A DNA stretch of 26,636 bases from CAZXSK01 sp964642855 (GCA_964642855.1 CAZXSK010000057.1:1-26636), one strand, 5' to 3'. Counted from the first letter of the stretch, positions 14,057-22,156 are shown. Numbers and translations are program-made. Notes: generated by a model not told the origin, from the sequence alone.

Positions 14057-14632
14057 ATGAAAGTCCTGCTGCGAAGAAACGTAAGCAAACTCGGAATCAT
14101 CGGCGAGGTCGTGGATGTCAAGCCCGGCTACGCCCGCAACTACCTGGTGCCCCAGGGCCTGGCGATCCAGCCGACCGCGGGCAACCTCAAGCGCGTCGAG
14201 GCGGAGAAGGCAGCCTACCTGGCCGAACTCGCCGAGCAGCGCAAGGAGCTCGAAGCCCAGGCCAAGCTCGTCGACGGCAAGGAAGTGACCATCCAGGCCC
14301 GCGCCAACGAAGAAGGTCACCTCTACGGTTCGGTGGGACCGGCGCAGATCACCGCCGCCCTGGCCGAGCAGAACGTCTTCATCGAGCAAAATAACATTAG
14401 GCTTGACGAGCCGATCCGGCAGTTGGATAAGTATGAAGTGACGGTCGACTTCGGCGAAGAGGTCACGGCTACCGTGGCTGTGTGGGTGGTTCCCATCCGC
14501 AGCGAGGCCGTCGAGGACCTGCCCCCCTACGAGCCTCCGGCAGGCCAGGAGGAGGGCCAGGCCGCCCCGGCGTCCGAGACCGCCGAAGAAACGTCCGAAG
14601 CCCCGGAAGCACCCGAAGGGACCGAAGAGTAA
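14057..14632 (+). CDS. rplI: 50S ribosomal protein L9 with Pro/Glu/Ala tail
   Basis: 191 aa; L9 is normally about 150. The N-terminal rRNA-binding domain carries the L9 signature GEVVDVKPGYARNYLVPQGLA (16-36). A long connecting helix (43-75) follows, then the C-terminal domain (77-150, GHLYGSVGPAQITAALA, KYEVTVDFGEEVTATVAVWVVP). Residues 153-191 are a low-complexity acidic tail rich in Pro, Glu and Ala. It starts 36 bp after rpsR and is followed by a strong terminator, so it ends the operon. Confidence 0.95.
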   Translation: MKVLLRRNVSKLGIIGEVVDVKPGYARNYLVPQGLAIQPTAGNLKRVEAEKAAYLAELAEQRKELEAQAKLVDGKEVTIQARANEEGHLYGSVGPAQITAALAEQNVFIEQNNIRLDEPIRQLDKYEVTVDFGEEVTATVAVWVVPIRSEAVEDLPPYEPPAGQEEGQAAPASETAEETSEAPEAPEGTEE

Positions 14633-14654
14633 TCTTCCGCAGTCAACCACGCGT

Positions 14655-14689
14655 CCCGCCGTCGGGTGAGTCCCGGCGGCGGGCGTTTT
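14655..14689 (+). terminator. Rho-independent terminator after rplI
   Basis: A 12-bp stem (CCCGCCGTCGGG at 14655-14666, CCCGGCGGCGGG at 14672-14683, one G-T pair) with a TGAGT loop, followed by CG and TTTT. It lies 23 bp after the rplI stop and closes the glmU-to-rplI run. dnaB therefore needs its own promoter, which is not clear; a TAGGAT near 14746 could be a -10 box. Confidence 0.85.
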
Positions 14690-14790
14690 CGTATCGCCGC
14701 AGCGAAGGAGGCAGGGGGCATCCCGGGCGGCGCGTTCGATCGGGTTAGGATCGCAATTCCCCGCAGGCGTCAACCACGGATGGACACGGC

Positions 14791-16182
14791 ATGGCCAGGT
14801 CGCAGGCATCATCGGATTCCGGCTCCTATTCCCGCGCTCCGCAGGGCTCCGAAGGACGCGTCCCCCCCCACGACCTGCACTCCGAGGCGTGCGTGCTGGG
14901 GTCGATGCTCCTGGACGCCTCCTGCATCGACCTGGTGGTCCAGTCCACCGAGCCCGAGCATTTCTACCGCCCGTCCCACCAGGTGCTCTACGAGGCCCTG
15001 GTCAAGATGCGCGATGGCCGGAAGCCCATCGACCTGGTCTCGGCGCGGGAAGAGTTGCAGCGCCGCAAGCTGCTCGACGCCGCCGGCGGCCTGGAGTATC
15101 TCGTCGAACTGGTCGAAGGCGTACCCAACTCCGCCAACGCCGAATACTACGCCAACGTGGTCCGTGAGAAGGCGCTGCTGCGGAACCTGATCACGGCCGG
15201 CAACGCGATCATCCGCGAGGCGTACGACTCGCAGGACGAAGCCCGCGTGGTAATCGACCGGGCCGAACAGCAGATCTTCGAGATCGCAGCCGAGCATGTC
15301 GGCAGCGATACCGCGGGCATCAAGAGCCTGCTGGAGGAGACCTTCGAGCAGCTCATGGACCGAGACGGGCGCCTGGTGACCGGCCTGGCGACGGGCTATC
15401 ACAAGCTCGATGAGCTGACATGCGGCATGCACCCGGGCGAGATGACGATCCTCGCGGCCCGGCCTTCGATGGGCAAAACCTCGATCCTGATGAACATGGC
15501 CGAATACATGGCCGTCGAGGACGGCGTGCCGATCGCGTTCTTCTCGCTGGAAATGTCGGCCCAGCAGATCGCCCAGAGGCTGCTGTCTTCGCACGCCGCG
15601 TACGACATGCAGAAGATGCGTCGCGGGATGGTTTCGCCCGACGACTGGACGCAGTTGCAGATGGCCGCCGGTCGGCTTCAGGAAGCCCCGATTTACATTG
15701 ATGATTCCCCCGCGCTGACGATCACGCAGATGCGTGCCAAGGCCCGGCGTCTCAAGAGCGCCTACGACATCCAGGCGATTTTCCTGGATTACCTGCAGTT
15801 GATGAGCTACTCCGGCCGGGCCGACAGCCGGCAGGAACAGATCACCGAGATCTCCCGCGGGATCAAGGCCCTGGCGAGAGAGCTGCAGGTTCCGGTGATC
15901 GCCGCCGCCCAGTTGAACCGCGGACCGGCCGACCGGCCGACCCACCGCCCACGAATGAGCGACCTTCGCGAATCGGGCTCGATCGAGCAGGACGCCGACC
16001 TCGTGATGCTCCTGCACAACGAAGACTACTACAAGCGCGGCGAGCCGGACTACGAACCGACCGGACTGACCGAGCTGATCATCGCCAAGCAGCGGAACGG
16101 CCCGACCGATACGGTGCACCTGGTCTTCCGCCCGAGCTGCACGCGGTTCGAGTCTGCTGCGCCCGAATCCTACATGGGCTGA
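14791..16182 (+). CDS. dnaB: Replicative DNA helicase DnaB
   Basis: 463 aa, normal size. It is the hexameric 5'-3' helicase at the replication fork. The N-terminal primase/loader-interacting domain covers 25-130 (PPHDLHSEACVLGSMLLD). The RecA-like motor follows: Walker A ARPSMGKT (223-230), SLEMS (252-256) with catalytic Glu254, Walker B IFLDYLQLM (330-338, Asp333), QLNRG (374-378), and SDLRESGSIEQDAD (390-403). The C-terminal IIAKQRNGPTDTVHLVF is typical. No intein is present. Its place next to rplI matches the rplI-dnaB neighbourhood of Bacillus. Confidence 0.97.
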   Translation: MARSQASSDSGSYSRAPQGSEGRVPPHDLHSEACVLGSMLLDASCIDLVVQSTEPEHFYRPSHQVLYEALVKMRDGRKPIDLVSAREELQRRKLLDAAGGLEYLVELVEGVPNSANAEYYANVVREKALLRNLITAGNAIIREAYDSQDEARVVIDRAEQQIFEIAAEHVGSDTAGIKSLLEETFEQLMDRDGRLVTGLATGYHKLDELTCGMHPGEMTILAARPSMGKTSILMNMAEYMAVEDGVPIAFFSLEMSAQQIAQRLLSSHAAYDMQKMRRGMVSPDDWTQLQMAAGRLQEAPIYIDDSPALTITQMRAKARRLKSAYDIQAIFLDYLQLMSYSGRADSRQEQITEISRGIKALARELQVPVIAAAQLNRGPADRPTHRPRMSDLRESGSIEQDADLVMLLHNEDYYKRGEPDYEPTGLTELIIAKQRNGPTDTVHLVFRPSCTRFESAAPESYMG

Positions 16183-16737
16183 CCGCCACTCCGCCCGAAG
16201 CCTGCTTAAGTTCTTCCGCCATCGTCCGATACTAATCTCATGGCCGGCTGCGGCAGATCCACGTGATGCGGCGGGCAACTGACGCACCCCTGCCGCGGAC
16301 CGGCCTGTTGTTTGCGCCGGCATGGCGGGGGCGATTCCGCGGGTTTGGCTTTGCGCACAAAGAACAGCACACAGGCGGAGGGAGACCTGCGTGCTGCTCC
16401 GTTTCCGCGTCTCCGCCGGGGCTGAGGCGACCCCGGAGCTTGTGGAGTTGCGGATGAATTCGTTTCTCGCGATTGTTCCGAAAGCCCAGGCTCGCGGCCT
16501 CGTGCTTCCATTGTTTAAGACGCGTAAATGGCCACCAAGGTTCGTGAAAATCCCCCCAGTTAGCAAGGCTTTTGCAGGGCATCGCTGCCCTTGGGACCGA
16601 CGAGGGTCTTTGCGCAATTCGGGTCGATACCTGTCGCTTTTGCGGGACATTAACGTACGGGTGGGTTGTGCAGACTCGCTGTCATGACCGGGCCTGCAGG
16701 ACAGGCCTGGCCTTGTTCTTCCTGAGGAGTGCTTCAC
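16183..16737. other. 555-bp intergenic region, no convincing gene
   Basis: Short open frames exist on both strands, but none has a ribosome site together with a recognisable product. The strand composition is less GC-rich than in nearby genes. A small perfect hairpin AGGGCA-TCGC-TGCCCT lies at 16576-16591, followed by a GACC/GGTC pairing near 16595-16608. A 14-bp string TTTGGCTTTGCGCA near 16343 recurs inverted at the hairpin near 20178. It may hold the PQQ gene promoter and a leader RNA; no known riboswitch was recognised. Confidence 0.5.
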
Positions 16738-18450
16738 ATGAAACCGTGGCGTGTTCTCTGGCTGATCGTTGTCTTCACCGTTTCTCTGACGTCGGCGGCC
16801 GTGGCGGGCGAACCGTCCGGCTTCCGGTACGACGGAACCGGGGTATTCCCCGGCTGCAAGCCGGTGACAACCTGGAATGAGTACGAATACAAGACCGTTC
16901 GCGAAGGTCGCAGCCGACGGGACGTCGTCACGGCTGACAAGCCCGTCAACATCGCGTGGAAGACCGAGCTGCCCTTCTGGGGCAACGGCCAGCCGGTTCT
17001 CGTGGGCGGCAAGCTGTACCTGTTGCGGGAAATGCGTTTCTGGGACAGCAACGAGCTCGGGCCGTCGCTGGTGTGCATCGATGCCGATTCCGGCAAGGTT
17101 GAATGGTCTCGCGAAGTGCGGCACCTGGACCTGATCCCCCAGGACGCCCGCGAGAAGATCGTCGCGGCGTGGGTGGAGGACCGCCAGTACATCGCGCGAA
17201 AGTGGCAACTGGCGTGGCGGATGCACCAGGCCAACCCCGACGACAAGCAGGAGTTGGCGAAGATCTGGGCGGAGATGAAGGCCATGGGCTTCTCCAACAA
17301 GAAGCTGTCGGGCCAGGAAGGCCAGAAGGTCTCCGATCACCACATGGGCGATACGGGGCGCTTCTGGGGAGGCGATCCCAAAGCCCGCCAGCAGATCCGC
17401 AACCGCCTGGAGCAGTACAACCTGTGGTATCCGTCGTGGTCCGAGCCCTCTCCAAGCTGCCCCGGCCGCTGGATGGGACTGACCTTCGCCACGCCCGTCT
17501 CCGACGGTGAGCACCTGTACCTCCGCACCGCCCACCACCTGCTGGCGTGTTACGATCTCGAGGGCAACTGCAAGTGGAAGACACTCTTCTCCCGCAAGCG
17601 TGGCTACACCTGCTACGGCCCGTCGCCGGTTCTCGTGGGCGACACGATCATCGTCTACACCCCCGGCAGCCGCGACCGCGACGACGTGCTCTGCCGCGGC
17701 TTCGATAAGAAGACCGGCAAGCTGCTGTGGGAAACGCCCGGACGCTGTCCGATCTACGCCATCGGCACGCCCGTTCACCTCAACCTCGACGGAACCGACG
17801 TGGTCTTCCTGGCCGGGGGACGCGTATTGCGCGTCCGCGACGGCAAGGTGCTCGCCGAGGGCATCGGCTGGGCCGGGGCAGCCGACAACCCCGTCGCACA
17901 CGGCGACGTGGTCTACCTGCGCAACGCCCAAGACGGCGGAGGCTACGGCGGGAAGTCCCGCGGCGTGGAGGAGGGCATCATGGCCGTCCGGCTGAAGCTC
18001 ACCGGTCCGGACAAGGTCACGCCGGAGGTGCTCTGGAGTACCGGCCGGACATCCGAGGGCAGCTTCGGCCGCGGCATCGTCTACCACGACGGGCTGGTCT
18101 TCGCGACCACCCGAAAGGCCGTCGCCGTGCTCGACGCCAACACGGGCAAGGTCCTCAAGACCACCGGCGCCCGTACCGGCGCCTGGAACCTGACCGTCGC
18201 CGGCGGATACGTATTCAGCGGCGATGACAACAAGGCCGAAATCAGCGTGCTGACTGCCGACCGCCAACTCCGCCACGTAGCCACCAACCGCGTCGGGCAG
18301 GAAATCAAGAAGCCCGACGACCAGTGGCATTACCGCAACGAGAAGGGCGAATGGGGCGTCGCCGGGACTCCCATGCCGCTGTACTTCGACGATGACAAGG
18401 TGTACCTGCGGACCTGGTTCCACCTGTACTGTTTCCAGGCGAGCGAGTAG
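16738..18450 (+). CDS. Secreted PQQ-like beta-propeller repeat protein
   Basis: 570 aa from ATG 16738, with GAGGAG 7 bp upstream; a GTG 9 bp earlier overlaps this ribosome site. Residues 1-24 are a signal peptide ending AVAG. The mature part shows repeated PQQ/WD-like blades: VLVGGKLYLL...LVCIDADSGKVEWS, PVSDGEHLYLRT...LACYDLEGNCKWKT, SPVLVGDTIIVYT...CRGFDKKTGKLLWE, IVYHDGLVFATTRKAVAVLDANTGKVLKTTG. An insertion of about 110 mostly helical, charged residues (130-240) separates blades one and two. Planctomycetes encode many such proteins, and no catalytic role is shown: PQQ-binding residues of dehydrogenases were not recognised. It is monocistronic. Confidence 0.82.
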   Translation: MKPWRVLWLIVVFTVSLTSAAVAGEPSGFRYDGTGVFPGCKPVTTWNEYEYKTVREGRSRRDVVTADKPVNIAWKTELPFWGNGQPVLVGGKLYLLREMRFWDSNELGPSLVCIDADSGKVEWSREVRHLDLIPQDAREKIVAAWVEDRQYIARKWQLAWRMHQANPDDKQELAKIWAEMKAMGFSNKKLSGQEGQKVSDHHMGDTGRFWGGDPKARQQIRNRLEQYNLWYPSWSEPSPSCPGRWMGLTFATPVSDGEHLYLRTAHHLLACYDLEGNCKWKTLFSRKRGYTCYGPSPVLVGDTIIVYTPGSRDRDDVLCRGFDKKTGKLLWETPGRCPIYAIGTPVHLNLDGTDVVFLAGGRVLRVRDGKVLAEGIGWAGAADNPVAHGDVVYLRNAQDGGGYGGKSRGVEEGIMAVRLKLTGPDKVTPEVLWSTGRTSEGSFGRGIVYHDGLVFATTRKAVAVLDANTGKVLKTTGARTGAWNLTVAGGYVFSGDDNKAEISVLTADRQLRHVATNRVGQEIKKPDDQWHYRNEKGEWGVAGTPMPLYFDDDKVYLRTWFHLYCFQASE

Positions 18451-18468
18451 GCCAATCGCAGCGATCCC

Positions 18469-18500
18469 GGCCCGCAGCGGTTTCCCAGCCGTTTCGGGCC
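18469..18500 (+). terminator. Hairpin after the PQQ-like gene (weak terminator candidate)
   Basis: GGCCCG (18469-18474) pairs with CGGGCC (18495-18500), with an inner CGG/CCG pairing. It lies 18 bp after the stop. No T-tract follows, so termination by this alone is uncertain. Confidence 0.35.
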
Positions 18501-18568
18501 GGACCTCTGCGCAGGCAGAATCCGACGTAAACCACGCATGCAATGACAGTTGCATTGCTTCTGCTTCG

Positions 18569-18698
18569 GCAGAGACCGGCAAGGGCCGGCAAGAGCTGGG
18601 CCCAGCCGGCCGGGCCGGGGCAGAACGGGCAGAAATCGGCCGCCGGTGGCAACGGCTGGCAAGAACCGGCAAGAACCGGCAAGGCCCGGCAAGGAGAT
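18569..18698. repeat. Degenerate 10-bp tandem repeat, about 13 units
   Basis: Read in steps of 10 from 18569, the sequence stays in register with the consensus GCAAGNNCCG. Near-perfect units are at 18579-18598 and 18649-18698, including two identical GCAAGAACCG at 18659-18678. The central units (18599-18648) are degenerate. 13 units cover 130 bp. The period is close to one DNA helical turn. It lies in a non-coding spacer between the PQQ-like and PEP-CTERM genes, and any translation across it has no ribosome site. Confidence 0.75.
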
Positions 18699-19126
18699 CG
18701 CCCCGCCACCGCCTGGCGACGCGCGCGGCGGTGTGCCAGCGGGGATCCGCGTCCGGCGGACCTCCACCATCGGCCGGGGCGGTATCTCCGCCACGCCGTC
18801 GCTCGCTCGGACCGCTCAACCCCACCGGAACCCATGCGGGCAATCCCGAGCAAAGGGGGCTGGACGACTCGCCTTCCCCGGGCGGTTGTCCGATGTACCT
18901 TGTGTCCACCGCGCCAGTCACACGTGTCCTTCCGGATCGATCATCGTTTCCGCGCGGTGTCCTGCCGCCGCGCGAAGCAGGAAGCATCACACCGCCCGGA
19001 CATTCTGCGAGCGCACCGTCCCCCACCCTTGTACCGGCGGCACGTCCGGCGCGCGCAGGGCGTTCCGGTGTCGACGACGCCGGCCTCGTAAGCATTGGCC
19101 ATATCTGGAACTGAAAAGATTTCATT

Positions 19127-19204
19127 TTCCGGGCGCCCCGCGCAATCGGTCGGAGCCGCCGGCGCGCGCCGACGGCTCCGCTGCCAGCCATGTTCGCCCG
19201 GGAA
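19127..19204. repeat. Nested inverted repeats (possible structured RNA)
   Basis: The outer arms TTCCGGGCG (19127-19135) and CGCCCGGGAA (19195-19204) pair with one bulged G. Inside is a perfect 30-nt palindromic hairpin at 19151-19180: CGGAGCCG pairs with CGGCTCCG around the self-complementary GGCGCGCGCC. No T-tract follows on either strand. The element lies about 180 bp upstream of the PEP-CTERM start, before its candidate promoter. Confidence 0.5.
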
Positions 19205-19293
19205 CCAACCGGCGGAGATGACGGCAACAATACGCCCTCGCTCCGGGATCCATGGAAGCGAAGAAAATCCTCACCCCCGCGGGCTTGTCCGGC

Positions 19294-19322
19294 TTGGTAT
19301 GGACCGTGCGCGTGCCTAGGAT
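19294..19322 (+). promoter_or_regulatory. Candidate promoter of the PEP-CTERM gene
   Basis: TTGGTA (19294-19299), 17-bp spacer, TAGGAT (19317-19322), each matching 4 of 6 consensus bases. It would give a leader of about 57 nt with a strong TGAGGAGGAT ribosome site. Confidence 0.4.
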
Positions 19323-19385
19323 TCTGGCAGCCGTGGGGAACGTAGACATTTCGCACAATTGCTCTGATCTTGAGGAGGATCTGCT

Positions 19386-20093
19386 ATGAGAGGCTTGTTT
19401 ATCTGCTGCGCTGTTGCATCACTTCTGCTGCTTCTGTCACCCGTTCAAGGAGCGATGTCCATCGTCAGCCAGGACGATGTCTGGCCGGCGGCGGCCGTTA
19501 TCGACACCGGCGCGCCCGTACCGGAAGGCACGGGCCAGCCCGATTACGAGGGCGAACGGGATGTCAAGAACCAGAGGCCCCATCTTCAGACGTTCCTGGT
19601 GTCCCAGGAGATCGAGGTGTCGGACATCTACGTGTATTACAACACGCCGAACACCACCGTGTCCGATGACTTTGAACTGCGGATCTACAGCACCCAGGAC
19701 GTCCTGAACTCCGGGACCGACGGCGACAACGACATCACCGACTTCGCCAAGCTGACACTCGTGGACAGCGCCGTACTGACCTGGAACCACGAGGCGCCCT
19801 CGGCCGCCAACGGCGTTCTGCATGTCAGTGTTTCGGGCGTAACGCTCTCGCCGCTGGCCTCCCCGGCCGGGTACGGCGTGATGCTCTACAACCCCGACAC
19901 CGACGACATCCTGCCCTTCAAGTGGGCAGGCGAACGGGAAGTCGACATCTTCCCGGACGGCAGGGCGTACTCCGACAGCGGAAGCAGTTGGACCGAAGGA
20001 CACGACTGGTCGCTGGCGATTGTTCCCGAGCCGGCTTCACTCAGCCTGCTGACGATCGGAGCCGTTGCCCTGGTCCGACGTCGACGTCGCTGA
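19386..20093 (+). CDS. PEP-CTERM sorting domain protein
   Basis: 235 aa, preceded by an excellent Shine-Dalgarno (GAGGAGGAT). Residues 1-23 are a signal peptide (LFICCAVASLLLLLSPVQG). The mature domain (24-212) is a beta-rich, Asp-rich globular region of unrecognised family. The C-terminus has the PEP-CTERM tripartite signal: VPEPAS at 213-218, a hydrophobic segment, and a final run of five Arg. Such proteins are processed by an exosortase and exported, often linked to exopolysaccharide or biofilm. No exosortase is encoded in this window. Two hairpin terminators follow the gene. Confidence 0.9.
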   Translation: MRGLFICCAVASLLLLLSPVQGAMSIVSQDDVWPAAAVIDTGAPVPEGTGQPDYEGERDVKNQRPHLQTFLVSQEIEVSDIYVYYNTPNTTVSDDFELRIYSTQDVLNSGTDGDNDITDFAKLTLVDSAVLTWNHEAPSAANGVLHVSVSGVTLSPLASPAGYGVMLYNPDTDDILPFKWAGEREVDIFPDGRAYSDSGSSWTEGHDWSLAIVPEPASLSLLTIGAVALVRRRRR

Positions 20094-20123
20094 TCCCGAA
20101 GCAGCAGAAGATGGCCATCGCAG

Positions 20124-20157
20124 ACGGGTCTGCCCCTCCCGGGCGGGCCCGTTTGTC
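20124..20157 (+). terminator. Terminator hairpin after the PEP-CTERM gene
   Basis: ACGGGTCTGCCC (20124-20135) pairs with GGGCGGGCCCGT (20141-20152) over 12 positions, with two G-T pairs and a CTCCC loop, followed by TTGTCT. It starts 30 bp after the stop codon. Confidence 0.65.
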
Positions 20158-20177
20158 TGCGCCCCACCAACCGGCCA

Positions 20178-20225
20178 TGCGCAAAGCCAAATCATGAATT
20201 CTTGGATTGCGCATTTTGTTTTTGC
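20178..20225 (+). terminator. Second hairpin with T-rich tail after the PEP-CTERM gene
   Basis: TGCGCAA and CCAA (20178-20190) pair with TTGG and TTGCGCA (20202-20213) across a small asymmetric bulge. The loop is about 11 nt. The tail reads TTTTGTTTTTG (20214-20224). It forms a tandem terminator with the hairpin at 20124 and isolates the histidine kinase gene. Confidence 0.65.
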
Positions 20226-20396
20226 TTTCTGCCGAGGTCGTCCCTCGCATCCCCTACAATATAGCCAGAGTTCAGATCTCAGGATTCATACCCACGCCTG
20301 CTACCGAGCCCGACCGGGCGAGTGCCATGGCCCCTTCGGTTATCTGAGCCATTTCGTGGCTTGATGATCCGTCGCCTTGACCAGAGGGAGCCATCC

Positions 20397-22148
20397 ATGA
20401 CTGCCAAGCACCGCAACCGCCAGCGCAAATGCGTGCGTCCGCCCTGTCTGTCTTCACAGCCCGAGAACAACACCGTATCCGGGGACGCCTCTGCTCGCAC
20501 AAACGACAAGTCCGGGGAGCATTCCGAGGGTGCCCCCGGCTCCTCGCCAGCGCCGGCCGACATTGAGATCCGCTTTCGAAGACTGGTTGAAATCGCGCCG
20601 GTGGGATACCTGTGGCTGCAGAACGACGGCAGGATCCGACAGGCCAACCCCAAGGCGGGAGAACTGCTGGACAAGGCGCCCCACGAACTCATCGGCCGGC
20701 GGATTACCGAGTTCATCGAGGAAACAGACCGGGATGCGTGTGAGCGTCACCTCCGCAGCGCAGCCGGACACTCGTCCGAGAAGGTCTCATGCAAATTGAG
20801 GTTTCCCGCCAGACGGGGCGCAGCTGCCTGGGTTCAGCTGGAGACCATCTGCTCTTACCTGGACAGTTCGTCGGGCGATCCCGGAATCCACGCCTTTCTG
20901 ACCGACCATACGTCGCAGCACCAGACACAGGTGCAGTTGGACGCCGAGCAGCAGCGCCTGTCGCTGGCGATCGAGGCGGGCAACATCGGGCTCTGGGAAT
21001 ACGATCTCGTCAATGGCGGAGTGTACTGGAGCCCCATGCTGTTCGACCTGTTGGGCAGGGACAGGGCGGAGCCGGTCGACGAGGAGACGTTCGTCAGTTA
21101 CGTCCATCCGGACGATCGCGAGGCCACCTGGACCCACGCCGAGCGGTGGATGCGGGAAGGCGGGGACTTTCGCGAGGAGTTCCGCGTGGTCCGCGAGGAC
21201 GGCCAGGTTCGATGGTTCGCTTCCCTCGGCAGGACATTCCCGGTTTCCGGTAAAGGCCTGCGAGCGATCGGCGTAAACTACGATATCACCGAATCCCGCG
21301 AGACCGTCGAGGCCCTCGACCATGCACGCGACGAGCTGGAACATCGCGTTTCGGCACGCACGACGGACCTGCGCGAGATGGTGTCCCGACTGCAGACGGA
21401 AATTGCCCGCCGGCAACTTGCCGAAGATGCCATGCAGAAGCGCAGCCGGCAACTGGAGGCCACCAATGCCGAACTCCAGCGACGGACGAAGCAACTGCAG
21501 AGACTCGCTCTGCAGGTGTCCACCGCGGAGAATCGCGAGCGCGAGAAACTCGCCGAGATCCTGCACGATGACCTCCAGCAGATTCTGGTGGGTTCGCGGT
21601 TCCACCTCGACGTGGTCCGCAAGGCCACCGACCAACAAGCCGTGCTGAACGTCATCGGAGAGATCGATCGCCTGCTCAGCGACGCGATCGAGAAGTCCCG
21701 GTCGCTGTCTCACGAACTCAGCCCGCCTGCCTTGGGTAAGAAGGGACTGGGCGCCGCACTGCAGATGCTCTGCGGCCAGATGAAATCTCAACATGGGCTG
21801 ACCGTGCACTTCGAGTCCGAAGAACAGGCCGTCGACTTTCCCGCGGAGTTCCGGACGTTCCTCTACAAGGCCACGCGTGAGATCCTCTTCAACGTCGTCA
21901 AGCACGCGGGGGTACGGGAGGCGGATCTGAAGTTGTCAAGCGATGGTGACCTGCTCGAGGTGATCGTGCAGGACGGCGGCATGGGATTCGACCTGGAAGA
22001 AGGCATGCCGCGAAGCACGGCCGGGGGGATGGGCCTCTATCGTATCTCCGAGCAGATTGAGGCGTTGGGCGGCAGCATGGAACTGGTCAGCTTCCCAGGA
22101 GACGGCTGCCAGCTGCGCCTGCTCCTGCCGATCGAAGAACGCGGATAG
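20397..22148 (+). CDS. PAS-PAS sensor histidine kinase (HisKA_3 type), orphan
   Basis: 583 aa from ATG 20397, with GAGGGAG upstream. The frame extends 75 bp further up without a ribosome site. No signal peptide or membrane segment is seen, so it is probably cytoplasmic. Residues 1-55 are polar and disordered; 56-170 are a first PAS domain (FRRLVEIAPVGYLWLQNDGRIRQAN), 185-300 a second PAS with PAC (YVHPDDRE, EEFRVVREDGQVRWF, GVNYDITESR), and 302-385 a coiled coil. The HisKA_3 dimerisation helix has the phospho-acceptor His390 in EILHDDLQQ. The HATPase domain shows the N box (Asn499 in REILFNVVKHAG), DGGMGFD (526-532) and GGMGL (543-547). This NarL/DegS-like class normally signals to a LuxR-type regulator, but none is adjacent. 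Confidence 0.93.
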   Translation: MTAKHRNRQRKCVRPPCLSSQPENNTVSGDASARTNDKSGEHSEGAPGSSPAPADIEIRFRRLVEIAPVGYLWLQNDGRIRQANPKAGELLDKAPHELIGRRITEFIEETDRDACERHLRSAAGHSSEKVSCKLRFPARRGAAAWVQLETICSYLDSSSGDPGIHAFLTDHTSQHQTQVQLDAEQQRLSLAIEAGNIGLWEYDLVNGGVYWSPMLFDLLGRDRAEPVDEETFVSYVHPDDREATWTHAERWMREGGDFREEFRVVREDGQVRWFASLGRTFPVSGKGLRAIGVNYDITESRETVEALDHARDELEHRVSARTTDLREMVSRLQTEIARRQLAEDAMQKRSRQLEATNAELQRRTKQLQRLALQVSTAENREREKLAEILHDDLQQILVGSRFHLDVVRKATDQQAVLNVIGEIDRLLSDAIEKSRSLSHELSPPALGKKGLGAALQMLCGQMKSQHGLTVHFESEEQAVDFPAEFRTFLYKATREILFNVVKHAGVREADLKLSSDGDLLEVIVQDGGMGFDLEEGMPRSTAGGMGLYRISEQIEALGGSMELVSFPGDGCQLRLLLPIEERG

Positions 22149-22156
22149 CTGCTCAG

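Larger units (their letters stand above)
18451..19385. other. 935-bp intergenic region with repeats and hairpins, no convincing gene
   Basis: Holds the weak hairpin at 18469, the decamer repeat at 18569-18698, a GC-rich stretch without recognisable features (18700-19100), a nested hairpin at 19127-19204 and a candidate promoter at 19294-19322. Long open frames run through in several frames on both strands, as expected in GC-rich DNA, but none has a ribosome site or a recognisable protein. Confidence 0.55.
20094..20396. other. 303-bp intergenic region: two terminators and a -10 box
   Basis: After the two hairpins a TACAAT at 20255-20260, followed by ATAG, is a fair -10 candidate for the kinase gene. 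No -35 element is convincing, so an alternative sigma factor or activator is possible. The rest (20261-20390) would be a leader of about 130 nt with no recognised structure. Confidence 0.45.

Noticed and set aside
16322..16687. 121-codon open frame between dnaB and the PQQ-like gene
   Set aside because: No ribosome site, no recognisable domain and atypical composition; a minus-strand frame overlaps it equally well.
18569..18698. CRISPR array
   Set aside because: Units are only 10 bp and contiguous, with no unique spacers of regular length and no cas genes.
18543..19091. 182-codon open frame covering the decamer repeat
   Set aside because: No ribosome site; the translation simply reflects the 10-bp repeat and GC-rich sequence. 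Alternative frames on both strands are equally open.
14809..19356. 1515-codon open frame on the minus strand
   Set aside because: It runs antisense through dnaB, a spacer and the PQQ-like gene. Long antisense frames are expected opposite GC-rich genes with G/C at third positions, and no ribosome site or domain is present.
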